Positions 43,959 to 51,948 of a DNA stretch of 64,000 nt are shown here, piece after piece. Numbering within the stretch: position 1 is the first letter of the stretch; every line of letters starts with the position of its first letter. Position numbers and translations under genes: made by a program. A model generated the notes under the pieces. It had not been told where the DNA came from and did not search any database. It saw only the letters and a list, made by a program, of their open reading frames with translations. The DNA is from JAICND01 sp040905905 (lineage in GTDB: Bacteria; Actinomycetota; Acidimicrobiia; Spongiisociales; ZC4RG35), in the NCBI GenBank assembly GCA_040905905.1, contig JBBDQN010000040.1:35217-99216 (forward strand), in the 5' to 3' direction.

Positions 43959-45691
43959 GGCCGGGTGTCCTCCAGGAGGGAGCCTTTGCCTGCGGCGAGC
44001 AGCCTGGCGTAGTGGCTCCCAGGGTTGGAGGCCAGCTCCTCGCGACGACCATGTTCGACGACTCGTCCCGTGTCAACCACCATGATCTCGTCGGCGGTGC
44101 GTACCGTCTCGAGTCGATGAGCGACGATGACCACCGTGCGACCCGAGAAGAGGCGTTCGGTGGCGGCGGCCAGCAACAACTCGGTGGCAGGGTCGAGCCG
44201 CGACGAAGGTTCGTCGAGAATGACCACGCCCGGGTCCTGAAGGAAAACCCTGGCAAACGCCAAGAGCTGCTGCTCTCCGGCTGAAAGGCCTTGACCGCCA
44301 GCGCCCAGCTCGGTTGCCAGGCCCACACGTCGCACCCACTCGCCCAAACCGGTTGCGTCGAGCACCCCCAGGATCTCATCGTCTGATCGTTTGGCGAAGA
44401 ATGTCAGGTTGTCCTTCACCGTCGCCCGGAAAAGCTGGACGTCCTGGGTCACCACCCCGACGGCGCGACGCAATGACTCAGAGCGCACGTGTCGGAGATC
44501 CATCCCACCCAGGGCGACCACCCCCCGATCCGGGTCATAGAGGCGGGAGATCAATCTGGTGATGGTGGTCTTGCCGCCACCGGTGCGACCAAGCAGGCCC
44601 AACACGCTGCCGGGGGCGAGCCGAAAGCTCACATCGTCGAGCACCCCGCGTTCTTCATACGCAAAGGACACGTGGTCGAACTCGATCTCCAAAGGACCGA
44701 CGGGGAGGTCGAGATCACCCTCACTGATGTTGGTCCGCAGTTTTCGCAGGTGGTCAATGCGGATTATTCCTCCGGCCGCCTTTTGCAATTGCTGGAGCTC
44801 CTGGGTCACCTGTTCGATCGGTCGGCGGACCAACTGAACGTACTGGAGGAGGAGATAGGCGGTGCCAACCGAGATCGAACCCCGGACCGCCAGCCACACG
44901 CCGACGAGGATCGCGAGCGCGTCGCCTGCCCAGAAAGCAGTATTGGCCGATACCCACACGATCACCCGTTTGCGCCAGGCGGCCGTGGTCCTCGTGAAGA
45001 AATCCCGCATCACCGGCACGAACCGGGCCATCGTGAAGCGGCCGGCGCCTAGCGCCCGAATGTCGTCGATTCCGGCCAGGCGCTCCTCGATAAAGCCGTA
45101 GAGCTGGGCCGATGTCTCCCGTTCCTCTTCGGCCGCACGCACTGCCAGCTTGCGGAGCCGATACAGGAAGGCGAGCACCAGCACGACGTAGATCGAAATG
45201 GCCACCCCCATGCGGAAATCCTCGACCCAGGAAACCACCACGACGCCGGCCAGCAGCACGGCAGCCCCGAGCAGGCGCACCAAGAATCGAGAAATGAAAT
45301 CGGAGATGGCGGTCACATCACCGTCGACCCGTTCGATCATCTCGCCGGGAGTGGTGTCGTTGTGAAAGCCCATGTCGAGGGTGAGTAGGTGGGCACCCAA
45401 CTCCTCCCGGAGCCGGTTGGTGGCACTCCAGCCAATGTCGGCGCCCAAATAGGAGGCACCGGCGTCGAGAAGCTGGTTGATGACCCCGGCGACCAGGTAG
45501 GCAATACCGGCGGCGACCATCCCGCTTACGGCGGACTGGACGACGGCGGCGTCGATGAAGGTCCGCAGGATGAGCGGGACGATGAGTTGTAACCCGATCG
45601 AGCCCAATAGCAACAACGACAGGACTGCAACCCGGCCCCGCAGAGGACCGAGATAGTTGGTGAGGGTGGCGCGGTAGGAAGGAGCGGTCAT
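43955..45691 (-). CDS. Heterodimeric ABC exporter, catalytic subunit
   Basis: 578 residues, first gene of the pair. Walker A GRTGGGKT, Walker B VVILDEPSSRLD with the catalytic Glu, H-loop VIVAHRL. The signature is LSAGEQQ, not LSGGQ; this is the half that, in heterodimers, faces the partner's degenerate Walker site. So the active ATP site uses this Walker B with the partner's LSGGQ, and the inactive one uses the partner's Walker B with this LSAGE. Confidence 0.92.
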   Translation of the reverse strand: MTAPSYRATLTNYLGPLRGRVAVLSLLLLGSIGLQLIVPLILRTFIDAAVVQSAVSGMVAAGIAYLVAGVINQLLDAGASYLGADIGWSATNRLREELGAHLLTLDMGFHNDTTPGEMIERVDGDVTAISDFISRFLVRLLGAAVLLAGVVVVSWVEDFRMGVAISIYVVLVLAFLYRLRKLAVRAAEEERETSAQLYGFIEERLAGIDDIRALGAGRFTMARFVPVMRDFFTRTTAAWRKRVIVWVSANTAFWAGDALAILVGVWLAVRGSISVGTAYLLLQYVQLVRRPIEQVTQELQQLQKAAGGIIRIDHLRKLRTNISEGDLDLPVGPLEIEFDHVSFAYEERGVLDDVSFRLAPGSVLGLLGRTGGGKTTITRLISRLYDPDRGVVALGGMDLRHVRSESLRRAVGVVTQDVQLFRATVKDNLTFFAKRSDDEILGVLDATGLGEWVRRVGLATELGAGGQGLSAGEQQLLAFARVFLQDPGVVILDEPSSRLDPATELLLAAATERLFSGRTVVIVAHRLETVRTADEIMVVDTGRVVEHGRREELASNPGSHYARLLAAGKGSLLEDTRP

Positions 45692-45749
45692 TGGAACCGC
45701 CGAACGCTATCGCACCTGGCTACCGCCCCCGGTCGAATTATCCGTCGAA

Positions 45750-46469
45750 TCAGGAAGGGCGATCTAGCAGCAACGCCTCCAGGGCGATCTTCACCATGTC
45801 GCCGAAGCTGCTTTCTCGTTCCTCTGAACTGGTGGCTTCACCGGTGCGAATGTGGTCACTGACGGTAACTATGGTCAGCGCCCGTGCCCGTTTCTCTGCG
45901 GCCACTCCGTACAAGCCGGCGGCTTCCATCTCCACTGCAACCACGTTCATGGAATCGAGCACGTCCCAAACGGCGGGATTGGGGTTGTAAAAGAGGTCGG
46001 CCGAGTGGATGTTGCCGACCACCACCGGAAACCCCCCTTGGGCGGCGGCGTCGACCGCGGCCCTGACCAGACCGAAGTCCGCCGTCGCCGCAAAGTCCCA
46101 CCCGTGATAGCGGAGCCGGTTGACGTTGGAGTCCGTGCAGGCACCGGTGGCGACGATCACGTCCCTTAACTTGACCGATGTCGACACACCTCCGCACGAC
46201 CCAACCCTGACCAGGCGCTGGCATCCGTATTCTGTGATCAACTCGGTGGCGTAGATAGAAGCCGAGGGAATCCCCATTCCGGTACCTATCGCCGATACCG
46301 GCATGCCCTGGTAGGTCCCGGTAAACCCCAGCATATTGCGGACACCCGTCACCTGGCGGGCCCCTTCCAAGAACGTATCGGCGATGTATTTGGCCCGAAG
46401 CGGGTCACCGGGAAGGAGGACCGCCTCGGCGAAGTCACCGGCCCGGGCTGAGATGTGAGGTGTGGGCAT
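45750..46469 (-). CDS. deoD: Purine-nucleoside phosphorylase, DeoD type
   Basis: Hexameric enzyme that splits purine nucleosides with phosphate (salvage). 239 residues from ATG at 46469 (MPTPHISARAGDFAEAVLLPGDPLRAKYIA), with AGGGGGG just upstream; longer in-frame starts are not needed. Motifs: RVGSCGGV, VVAVEMEAAGLY and the catalytic Asp in VSDHIRTGE. The gene order with the exporters has no obvious meaning. Confidence 0.95.
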   Translation of the reverse strand: MPTPHISARAGDFAEAVLLPGDPLRAKYIADTFLEGARQVTGVRNMLGFTGTYQGMPVSAIGTGMGIPSASIYATELITEYGCQRLVRVGSCGGVSTSVKLRDVIVATGACTDSNVNRLRYHGWDFAATADFGLVRAAVDAAAQGGFPVVVGNIHSADLFYNPNPAVWDVLDSMNVVAVEMEAAGLYGVAAEKRARALTIVTVSDHIRTGEATSSEERESSFGDMVKIALEALLLDRPS

Positions 46470-46577
46470 GACCCCCCTTTTATCACGGTTGGGGAGGTGG
46501 TGGAGACTGGCCAGCAATGTGTTGCTCGCATGGGCCGTTGGACCTAGTGTTTGACCTGAGGAGTCAGGAGATCTCGG

Positions 46578-46886
46578 ATGAGTGTTTTTCAGGGTCAGTT
46601 GCAGCGAGGAACCGCTCCCCCGGAGCGGGCCAGCGTCCAGTTCGATGACGGTCGCTGCCGGGTGTGGAACGAGCGCCGACGGATAGGTTCGTGGGAAGTA
46701 GCCGATGTCCAGACGGAACGGACCGGGGTGGCCCGGTTCCACGTATCCGCAGGTGACATCGAGTTTTTCTTCATCCCCGATGACCCGCCCGGCTTTTCAG
46801 AGGAAGCGGGTGCCGTGGTTGACCTCAGGGCGAAAACCGGGCGGTTTGGTCTGGCAGAGAGGATCCGCCAGGTAACCGGGACCTGA
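46578..46886 (+). CDS. Small PH-like domain protein of unknown function
   Basis: 102 residues, ATG preceded by AGGAG. The sequence looks like a compact beta-rich domain with strands (ERASVQFDDGRCRVW, RIGSWEVADVQTE) and a C-terminal helix. By eye it resembles the N-terminal part of the protein at 61701-62438 (strand-WPLSQIGV, then a DD-FA helix). No family recognised. A TTGCTC-N17-TAGTGT pair at 46522-46550 could be its promoter. Confidence 0.6.
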   Translation: MSVFQGQLQRGTAPPERASVQFDDGRCRVWNERRRIGSWEVADVQTERTGVARFHVSAGDIEFFFIPDDPPGFSEEAGAVVDLRAKTGRFGLAERIRQVTGT

Positions 46887-46928
46887 CACCCCCGCACCGA
46901 TACCGGTCCTAGATGCCGTCCCGCGGCC

Positions 46929-47339
46929 TTGAACGAAGCTGAGGCATATCGCCTGATCGGGTCTGTGCCGGTCGCCCGATTGGCCACCGTTCGCGCCGAC
47001 GGATCGCCCCACCTGGTGCCGATTGTGTTCGCCCTCGACGGTTTCCGCCTCATCACCGCTATCGACGGCAAACCAAAACGGTCTGGTAGCCAAACGCGGG
47101 TGGAGAACATCAGGGCCGAACCGCGGGTGAGCTTCCTCGCCGACCACTATGACGACGATTGGTCGAGGCTCTGGTGGGTCAGGGTGGACGGGCTAGCCGA
47201 TGTGATTGACCAGGGCCCGGAGTTCGGCAGGGCCATCGCTGCTCTGAGCAGCCGGTATGTGCAGTATCAGAAGGTGAGCCTCCCGGGCCCGGTGATACTC
47301 ATCGACCCGGTCCGGGTGGTCGGATGGACCTCCCGCTAG
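46929..47339 (+). CDS. PPOX-class F420-dependent oxidoreductase (TIGR03668-like)
   Basis: 136 residues from TTG at 46929, which starts exactly at the conserved first helix. Split-barrel FMN/F420-binding fold: VARLATVRADGSPHLVPIVFAL, ITAIDGKPKR and LWWVRVDGLADV, as in the mycobacterial Rv0121c group assigned to F420. cofG/cofH in the same window support F420 use. The stop shares one CTAG with the convergent formyl-THF ligase gene. Confidence 0.78.
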   Translation: MNEAEAYRLIGSVPVARLATVRADGSPHLVPIVFALDGFRLITAIDGKPKRSGSQTRVENIRAEPRVSFLADHYDDDWSRLWWVRVDGLADVIDQGPEFGRAIAALSSRYVQYQKVSLPGPVILIDPVRVVGWTSR

Positions 47340-47881
47340 AACGAAGCCACTTCAGAAAATCCGTGCTCGGTGATGACCGCGTCCATGCGCACGTCGTCAG
47401 GGAGCATGGGCACTTCCGGCACCACTCGCCGTTCCAGGGTGACGCCGATCAAATAAGGTCGGGGTCTCATCGCGCCGAGCAAGCGGTCGTAGTAGCCCTT
47501 GCCGCGGCCGAGGCGTCCCCCTTGCCGGTCAAAGAGAACGCCCGGGACCAGCACCGCTTCGACCAGAGATGATGAGACGGTGGGTGCCCCATCCACCGGC
47601 TGACGGTATCCAAATGGGTGGGCTTCGGTGGGCCCGTCCAGGTCGTGGATCGTCAAGTCGCCGGCGGCGGGGGTCCGGGTCACTACGAACCTGTAGCCGG
47701 AACGACGATGGAGATCGTCGAAGTCGACTTCACCGGGCATGGCGAGAAAGGTCAACACGGTCGTCCACTCGTTGCGCGCGAGAACCTCGGAGGCGGTGGC
47801 AGCAATGCTGTTTGACTCCTCTGCGGTGGCAGGCGGCAAGCCGGAGGCCCAGCGTCGCAACTCGGCCTTGTCGTGAGGCAT
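47336..47881 (-). CDS. 5-formyltetrahydrofolate cyclo-ligase
   Basis: Converts 5-formyl-THF to 5,10-methenyl-THF with ATP (folate one-carbon recycling). 181 residues from ATG at 47881; the signature LGRGKGYYDRLL and the earlier VPGVLFD are intact. Short upstream ATG at 47908 would add 9 residues without support. Ends on the shared CTAG at 47336-47339. Divergent from plsC with 45 bases between. Confidence 0.9.
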   Translation of the reverse strand: MPHDKAELRRWASGLPPATAEESNSIAATASEVLARNEWTTVLTFLAMPGEVDFDDLHRRSGYRFVVTRTPAAGDLTIHDLDGPTEAHPFGYRQPVDGAPTVSSSLVEAVLVPGVLFDRQGGRLGRGKGYYDRLLGAMRPRPYLIGVTLERRVVPEVPMLPDDVRMDAVITEHGFSEVASF

Positions 47882-47926
47882 CTGCCCAAGGTAGCGGGCG
47901 GGGGCCACCGCTAACGTCGTTGGTCG

Positions 47927-48688
47927 ATGCGCGCCCTGATCCGCAACGTAATGTCACCGTTTCGCACCGTTTTGACATTGGTCGTGGGGGTGACTCTCAC
48001 TGTGATCGCGGCGCCAGTGGTGATTCTCATCACCAAGTTCAACCCGACCAGCCCCGTGATCGAACGAATCGCCCACTACTGGAGCCGGGCCTGGCTGCTG
48101 GCCGCCGGGAGCCCTATCGAAATACGCGGGCGCGAGAACATCGACAAAAGCATTTCGTATGTGGTGGTGGCTAATCACCTCTCCAATCTCGACGTCATGG
48201 CCTCGTTCCTGGCGGTGCCGCTCCCCATCCGGTTCCTGGCCAAGAAGGAGCTTTTCTCGGTGCCGATCCTGGCACCGGCCATGAGGGCCATAGGGATCGT
48301 GGAGGTTGACCGCGCCGCCCGTTCCGCGGTTCATGAAAAGGTCAACCAACAGGCAAAGAATCTGGTCGACACCGGACGCTCGCTCATTATCTACCCGGAA
48401 GGGACCCGCAGTCGCGACGGCAAGCTGAAGAGATTCAAGAAGGGGGCTTTCACCATGGCCGTCAGCGGCCAGATCCCGGTCTTGCCGGTCACAATCCATG
48501 GCACCCGCGAGGCGTGGCCACCCGGCCCGTCTTTGGTGAAGGGAGCGAAGATCACAGTGATCGTCGACCAACCAATCCCCACCAAAGGGATGGGCAAACA
48601 GGACGTCGGGTGGCTGGCTGACGAGGCCCGATCCGTCATCGCCAAGCGTCTCGAGGAACTCGAGGCGGAGAGGTCGGCGGCACCCTGA
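47927..48688 (+). CDS. plsC: 1-acyl-sn-glycerol-3-phosphate acyltransferase
   Basis: Phospholipid synthesis, second acylation. 253 residues with an N-terminal membrane helix (about 15-37), NHLSNLD (the HX4D motif, His84 and Asp89) and YPEGTRSRDG. Everything expected is in place. Downstream 78 bases lead to the Tat/LPXTG protein with its own promoter. Confidence 0.9.
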   Translation: MRALIRNVMSPFRTVLTLVVGVTLTVIAAPVVILITKFNPTSPVIERIAHYWSRAWLLAAGSPIEIRGRENIDKSISYVVVANHLSNLDVMASFLAVPLPIRFLAKKELFSVPILAPAMRAIGIVEVDRAARSAVHEKVNQQAKNLVDTGRSLIIYPEGTRSRDGKLKRFKKGAFTMAVSGQIPVLPVTIHGTREAWPPGPSLVKGAKITVIVDQPIPTKGMGKQDVGWLADEARSVIAKRLEELEAERSAAP

Positions 48689-48731
48689 ACAACGGTCGTT
48701 AGGGCGCCAGACCCAACCTCAACCTGGGTGC

Positions 48732-48759
48732 TAGACGTCATCCAGATTCTTGGTATGCT
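48732..48759 (+). promoter_or_regulatory. Promoter of the Tat/LPXTG protein, probably leaderless
   Basis: TAGACG (48732-48737), 16 bases, TATGCT (48754-48759). The first base expected to be transcribed, 7 bases after the -10, is within one base of the ATG at 48767. No ribosome site precedes that ATG. Leaderless mRNAs are common in actinobacteria. Confidence 0.55.
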
Positions 48760-48766
48760 TTTTGTG

Positions 48767-49249
48767 ATGGCGGGAGATATGGGCACCAACCTGACGAGGC
48801 GCGACGCTTTGCGTCGCGGAACCCTTTTGGGAGCAGGAGTGGTTTGGGCCGCCCCCGCCGTTCGAACCCTGACCATGTCCTCTAACTTTGCTGCGGCGAC
48901 AAGCCCCGTGGTGGACGACGAAGAGGTCGAGGTTTCCCCCACCACGGCTGAAGGGACTACCTCTACAACGGCGGAAGAGACCACCCCACCGGCCGGTGGT
49001 CCCAACACCGGCGACGATGACGACACCACTGAAGTCGGCGGGGTCGTTGTCAGCCAGCCCGGAGCCCCTCAGGTGTCCTCTGGAGCCCCGCAGGTGTCCG
49101 GTGGCCAAATCCAGGTAGCCAGTGGTCAGCTGCCCTTGACGGGCATCGAAGCCGGTGAAGCAGCCTTGCTCGGTGCCGGGTTGCTGGCCGTAGGTGCAGC
49201 CATCGTCCGGACGACCAAACAGGCTGTCGAACCGCCCGAATCCGAGTAG
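48767..49249 (+). CDS. Tat-exported LPXTG cell-wall protein, low-complexity
   Basis: 160 residues. The twin-arginine signal RRDALRRG with a hydrophobic core and APAVRT end gives Tat export. A Thr/Glu/Pro-rich, acidic stalk (about 50-100) with a short tandem (APQVSS GAPQVS) leads to LPLTG, a hydrophobic span (about 134-149) and a basic tail RTTK: a full sortase cell-wall sorting signal. It is a small wall-anchored stalk with no catalytic domain. The sortase gene is not in this window. Confidence 0.75.
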   Translation: MAGDMGTNLTRRDALRRGTLLGAGVVWAAPAVRTLTMSSNFAAATSPVVDDEEVEVSPTTAEGTTSTTAEETTPPAGGPNTGDDDDTTEVGGVVVSQPGAPQVSSGAPQVSGGQIQVASGQLPLTGIEAGEAALLGAGLLAVGAAIVRTTKQAVEPPESE

Positions 49250-49256
49250 TCACCTC

Positions 49257-50765
49257 TTAGTCGTAGATCCCGATCAGGTATGCCCTGGTCGCGCGTACAA
49301 CCACCAGGAACGCCCCCGCCGATGTGACCAGTTGATACCGGTCAGCCGCCTCCTCACCTTTCCACCAGCGCCCGCTCAATCTCCAGGGACCCGACCAGTT
49401 GAGCACCGGTTCCCAACGGCTCCCCAATCGAATCCGGGTGGGCATGCCGGCATCCCATTCCACTTCAAGACGATTGGACTCGGGAGGAACCAGGGCCGGG
49501 GTGGGACCCGGGGTGTTTCCTGGCCAGGGGCTAGCCGGGTCACGCTCAGGGATGCCAGACTCTTCCCCCCAGCGTCGCCAAAGCACCTGTTCACCGGGAA
49601 GACGCCCTCCCTGGCGGGCTGCTTGTAAGACTGCATCGGGTCCCAATATTGCCTGGGCCCGGGCGAGGGCCCGCTCCGCTTCGGGACGGGCCGGGTCGTA
49701 TCCCTCCCAGGTCCCTCCCACGGCCTCGAGCAAGGCCAATTGACGTCCGTCTCCGGAAAGATCGGCAGGGTCGAGCCGGAGCCGGACCAGACCACCACCC
49801 ACTCCCCCTTGTTCCACCCAGACCCGGAGTTGCCACCACACCCGCTCGTTCAAGCTCGACTCCAAAAAAGGGTCGGATGACCGCCACACCCGGTTGCGGA
49901 CGGTGTTATCAGCAGCTTCGGCCTCCACCTCGACCCGGTGGGGGGCGATCCCTTCCCGCCGCAGACCGTTCATCAAACGGGTCGATAGGGCCCGGGCGGC
50001 AAAAGCCACCTGATCCAGGGTCTCGAGGGGGTCGTCGTAATGAGCTTCGACGGCCAGATGGGCTGAGATGGGTCGTGGGTGGGGAGGACGGTCTTCACCA
50101 CTAGCCAACCGATGAGCCGTCAAACCCTCTGCCCCAAAACGGGAGGCGATCGCCTCGCGGGGCAATCCGGCCAGGGAACCAAGGGTGGTGACTCCCAACC
50201 AGCGAAAAGTATCGATGAGCTCCTGGCGCTCGAGGACCCCTACATCGAGGTTGGCCAGGAACCGGGCGGTGTCAACGACGATCCCGGGCTCTTCAACGGC
50301 GTTGATGGCCGCCCAACGAGCCGCAAAAGGGCCGTCGGCCAGACCGACCCTGGCGCCGGGGGCCAGGTTGGCCAACTCCTTGGCGACCTTTTTCACCAGA
50401 TCCTCTTCCCCACCGTGATAACGCAACGCTCCTTGTACCGGGAGGAAGGCCAGACCTGGTTCGACGACCTCAACATGAGGAATCAGATTCTCCAGTGCCT
50501 CGATCACCAACTCGAACCGGCGTGACTCGGCTCCGAGGTCACGTTGAAAAACTCGGGCGGTGGGGCAAAGTGCCTCGGCTTCACGGCGTCCCATCCCGAG
50601 GTGGATTCCCGCCTCCTGGGCGGAAAGATCGGCTGCCCGCACCACCTGAGTTTCACTCCCCCTTGATCGATCCGATCGTGGCTCCACCACCAGACAGGGC
50701 CGATCCAATTCGACCTCGAGGACCTGCAAGGGCCAGTCGGGGTACCAGACACAAAGGGTCCGCAT
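49257..50765 (-). CDS. imuB: ImuB, catalytically inactive Y-family polymerase-like protein
   Basis: Hub of the mutasome that links DnaE2 to the sliding clamp and ImuA'. 502 residues. The fold is Y-family, but the first catalytic Asp motif is WYPDWPLQ and the second region reads VEPGLAFLP without the SxDE acids, as known for ImuB. A C-terminal ImuB-specific extension (after about 350) is present. The ATG overlaps the TGA of imuA' (TGATG), so they are coupled and share the SOS promoter. Confidence 0.93.
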   Translation of the reverse strand: MRTLCVWYPDWPLQVLEVELDRPCLVVEPRSDRSRGSETQVVRAADLSAQEAGIHLGMGRREAEALCPTARVFQRDLGAESRRFELVIEALENLIPHVEVVEPGLAFLPVQGALRYHGGEEDLVKKVAKELANLAPGARVGLADGPFAARWAAINAVEEPGIVVDTARFLANLDVGVLERQELIDTFRWLGVTTLGSLAGLPREAIASRFGAEGLTAHRLASGEDRPPHPRPISAHLAVEAHYDDPLETLDQVAFAARALSTRLMNGLRREGIAPHRVEVEAEAADNTVRNRVWRSSDPFLESSLNERVWWQLRVWVEQGGVGGGLVRLRLDPADLSGDGRQLALLEAVGGTWEGYDPARPEAERALARAQAILGPDAVLQAARQGGRLPGEQVLWRRWGEESGIPERDPASPWPGNTPGPTPALVPPESNRLEVEWDAGMPTRIRLGSRWEPVLNWSGPWRLSGRWWKGEEAADRYQLVTSAGAFLVVVRATRAYLIGIYD

Positions 50766-51376
50766 CAGGCGAGGCGTGAGACGTGAGGCGTGAGACGTGA
50801 GACGTGAGTGTCCAGGTCTTCGATCTCTATTTCTCGGAGCGGGAGGGACTTTCCCGAGATCATGAGGGAAACCCGACGCCGGGTGAGTCGCCCGTGTCCA
50901 CGATCAACTCCCTCCCATGCCACCCCGGTGCCCCTGATACGCAGATGGGCCAGACCGGCAGGCAGGTCACCTCGTAATGGCCGCAACATCAGGGCAGCCC
51001 GGCGGGCCCGATTGAGGGCAGCCAGACGTCGCAACTGTTGTTCACCCACCCCGACGGGAACTTCGGCGTAAACGGCAGCCACCCCTTCCAACACCGCTGC
51101 CGCTACCTGGGGCCACAACCTCCGGTCGTCACAACGGATCAGCACCAGACGATCGGGTATCACACCCACTTCCCAGGCCGATATCGGCGACAACCATCCC
51201 CTGGCGTCGAGAACCACCACCATGCCCACTCGAGAAGGGACAGCGAGAAGGGACAAACCGAGCCGGGTCAGACCCAGCCCGGTTGGCCCCTCCAATCCCA
51301 CCACCTGCCCAGGTGACAGAGCCGGCAATACCGGCTCCGTCCTGTTCGGCTGATGCACAGCCCCCTGGGGCCCCAT
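50765..51376 (-). CDS. imuA': ImuA' (RecA-like mutasome subunit)
   Basis: 203 residues from the ATG at 51374-51376, preceded by GGAG; longer in-frame starts lie in or upstream of the promoter. A RecA-like core is visible (VVGLEGPTGLGLTRLGLSLLA, with a loosened Walker A GPTGLGLT, and VVVLDARGWLSP). ImuA' is needed for SOS mutagenesis with ImuB and DnaE2. The 3' end encodes HVSRLTPHVSRLA from a 7-base tandem repeat, just before imuB begins. Confidence 0.85.
   Translation of the reverse strand: MGPQGAVHQPNRTEPVLPALSPGQVVGLEGPTGLGLTRLGLSLLAVPSRVGMVVVLDARGWLSPISAWEVGVIPDRLVLIRCDDRRLWPQVAAAVLEGVAAVYAEVPVGVGEQQLRRLAALNRARRAALMLRPLRGDLPAGLAHLRIRGTGVAWEGVDRGHGRLTRRRVSLMISGKSLPLREIEIEDLDTHVSRLTPHVSRLA
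50771..50805. repeat. 7-base tandem repeat at the imuA'-imuB junction
   Basis: Five units of GAGACGT/GAGGCGT (50771-50805). As 7 is not a multiple of 3, gain or loss of a unit by slippage would shift the last codons of imuA' and its stop, which overlaps the imuB start. In the present copy number the frame is open and coupled. Confidence 0.8.
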
Positions 51377-51401
51377 GCTGACTCCACTCGCTCGGGCGAA
51401 C

Positions 51402-51429
51402 ATAGTATCGAACGCCTGTTCGATGTCAA
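51402..51429 (-). promoter_or_regulatory. imuA'-imuB promoter with LexA box in the spacer
   Basis: On the minus strand: TTGACA (-35, 51424-51429, perfect), the 16-base LexA box TCGAACAGGCGTTCGA (51408-51423, perfect palindrome of the consensus), TACTAT (-10, 51402-51407). The box exactly fills the spacer. Transcription should start near 51395, leaving about 19 bases of leader with GGAG before the ATG at 51376. Confidence 0.92.
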
Positions 51430-51462
51430 GGGAGACGATGCGATGCCTGCCAGGATAAAAAC

Positions 51463-51948
51463 ATGGACACCGTCGGCCTGATCCTGGTCGGATTGGCAAT
51501 CGCGGCCGGGCTGGTCGGGATCGTCGTCGCCGCCATTCCGGGTCTCATCCTGATCTGGGCAGCAGTCGGGGTCTGGGCCTTCTTTGAGCAGTCCTTCTTG
51601 AGCTGGTTCATCCTTGCCCTCGCCACCCTTCTGGCCATCGCCGGTCAGGTAGCTAAGTATCTGATTCCCGGCAAACGTCTGAAAGAGGCCGGTATCCCCA
51701 CCCGTTCCATGTTGGTGGGGGCGTTGTTCTCCCTGGTCGGGTTCTTTGTGATCCCGGTGATCGGATTCGTCATCGGGTTTGTATTAGGGGTCTACTTGTC
51801 CGAACGTTTGCGACTCGACTCAAACGAACAGGCATGGCCAAGCACGATCAAAGCGCTGCGAGCCGCCGGGCTCTCGATCGTGATCGAGTTGATCGCAGGC
51901 CTTTGGATTGCCGGGATGTGGACGATCACGGTCTTGTTCCTGATCTAG
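51463..51948 (+). CDS. DUF456 membrane protein
   Basis: 161 residues with several hydrophobic segments (about 5-35, 45-65, 80-110, 130-160) and Gly-rich PGLILIW, typical of DUF456. Function unknown. Divergent from imuA' with 86 bases between; whether the SOS box also affects this gene is open. Its stop shares one CTAG with the convergent Fpg-type gene. Confidence 0.8.
   Translation: MDTVGLILVGLAIAAGLVGIVVAAIPGLILIWAAVGVWAFFEQSFLSWFILALATLLAIAGQVAKYLIPGKRLKEAGIPTRSMLVGALFSLVGFFVIPVIGFVIGFVLGVYLSERLRLDSNEQAWPSTIKALRAAGLSIVIELIAGLWIAGMWTITVLFLI

Noticed and set aside
51377..51499. Longer start for imuA' (including an ATG that overlaps the -10)
   Set aside because: These codons lie in or before the SOS promoter and would not be transcribed.
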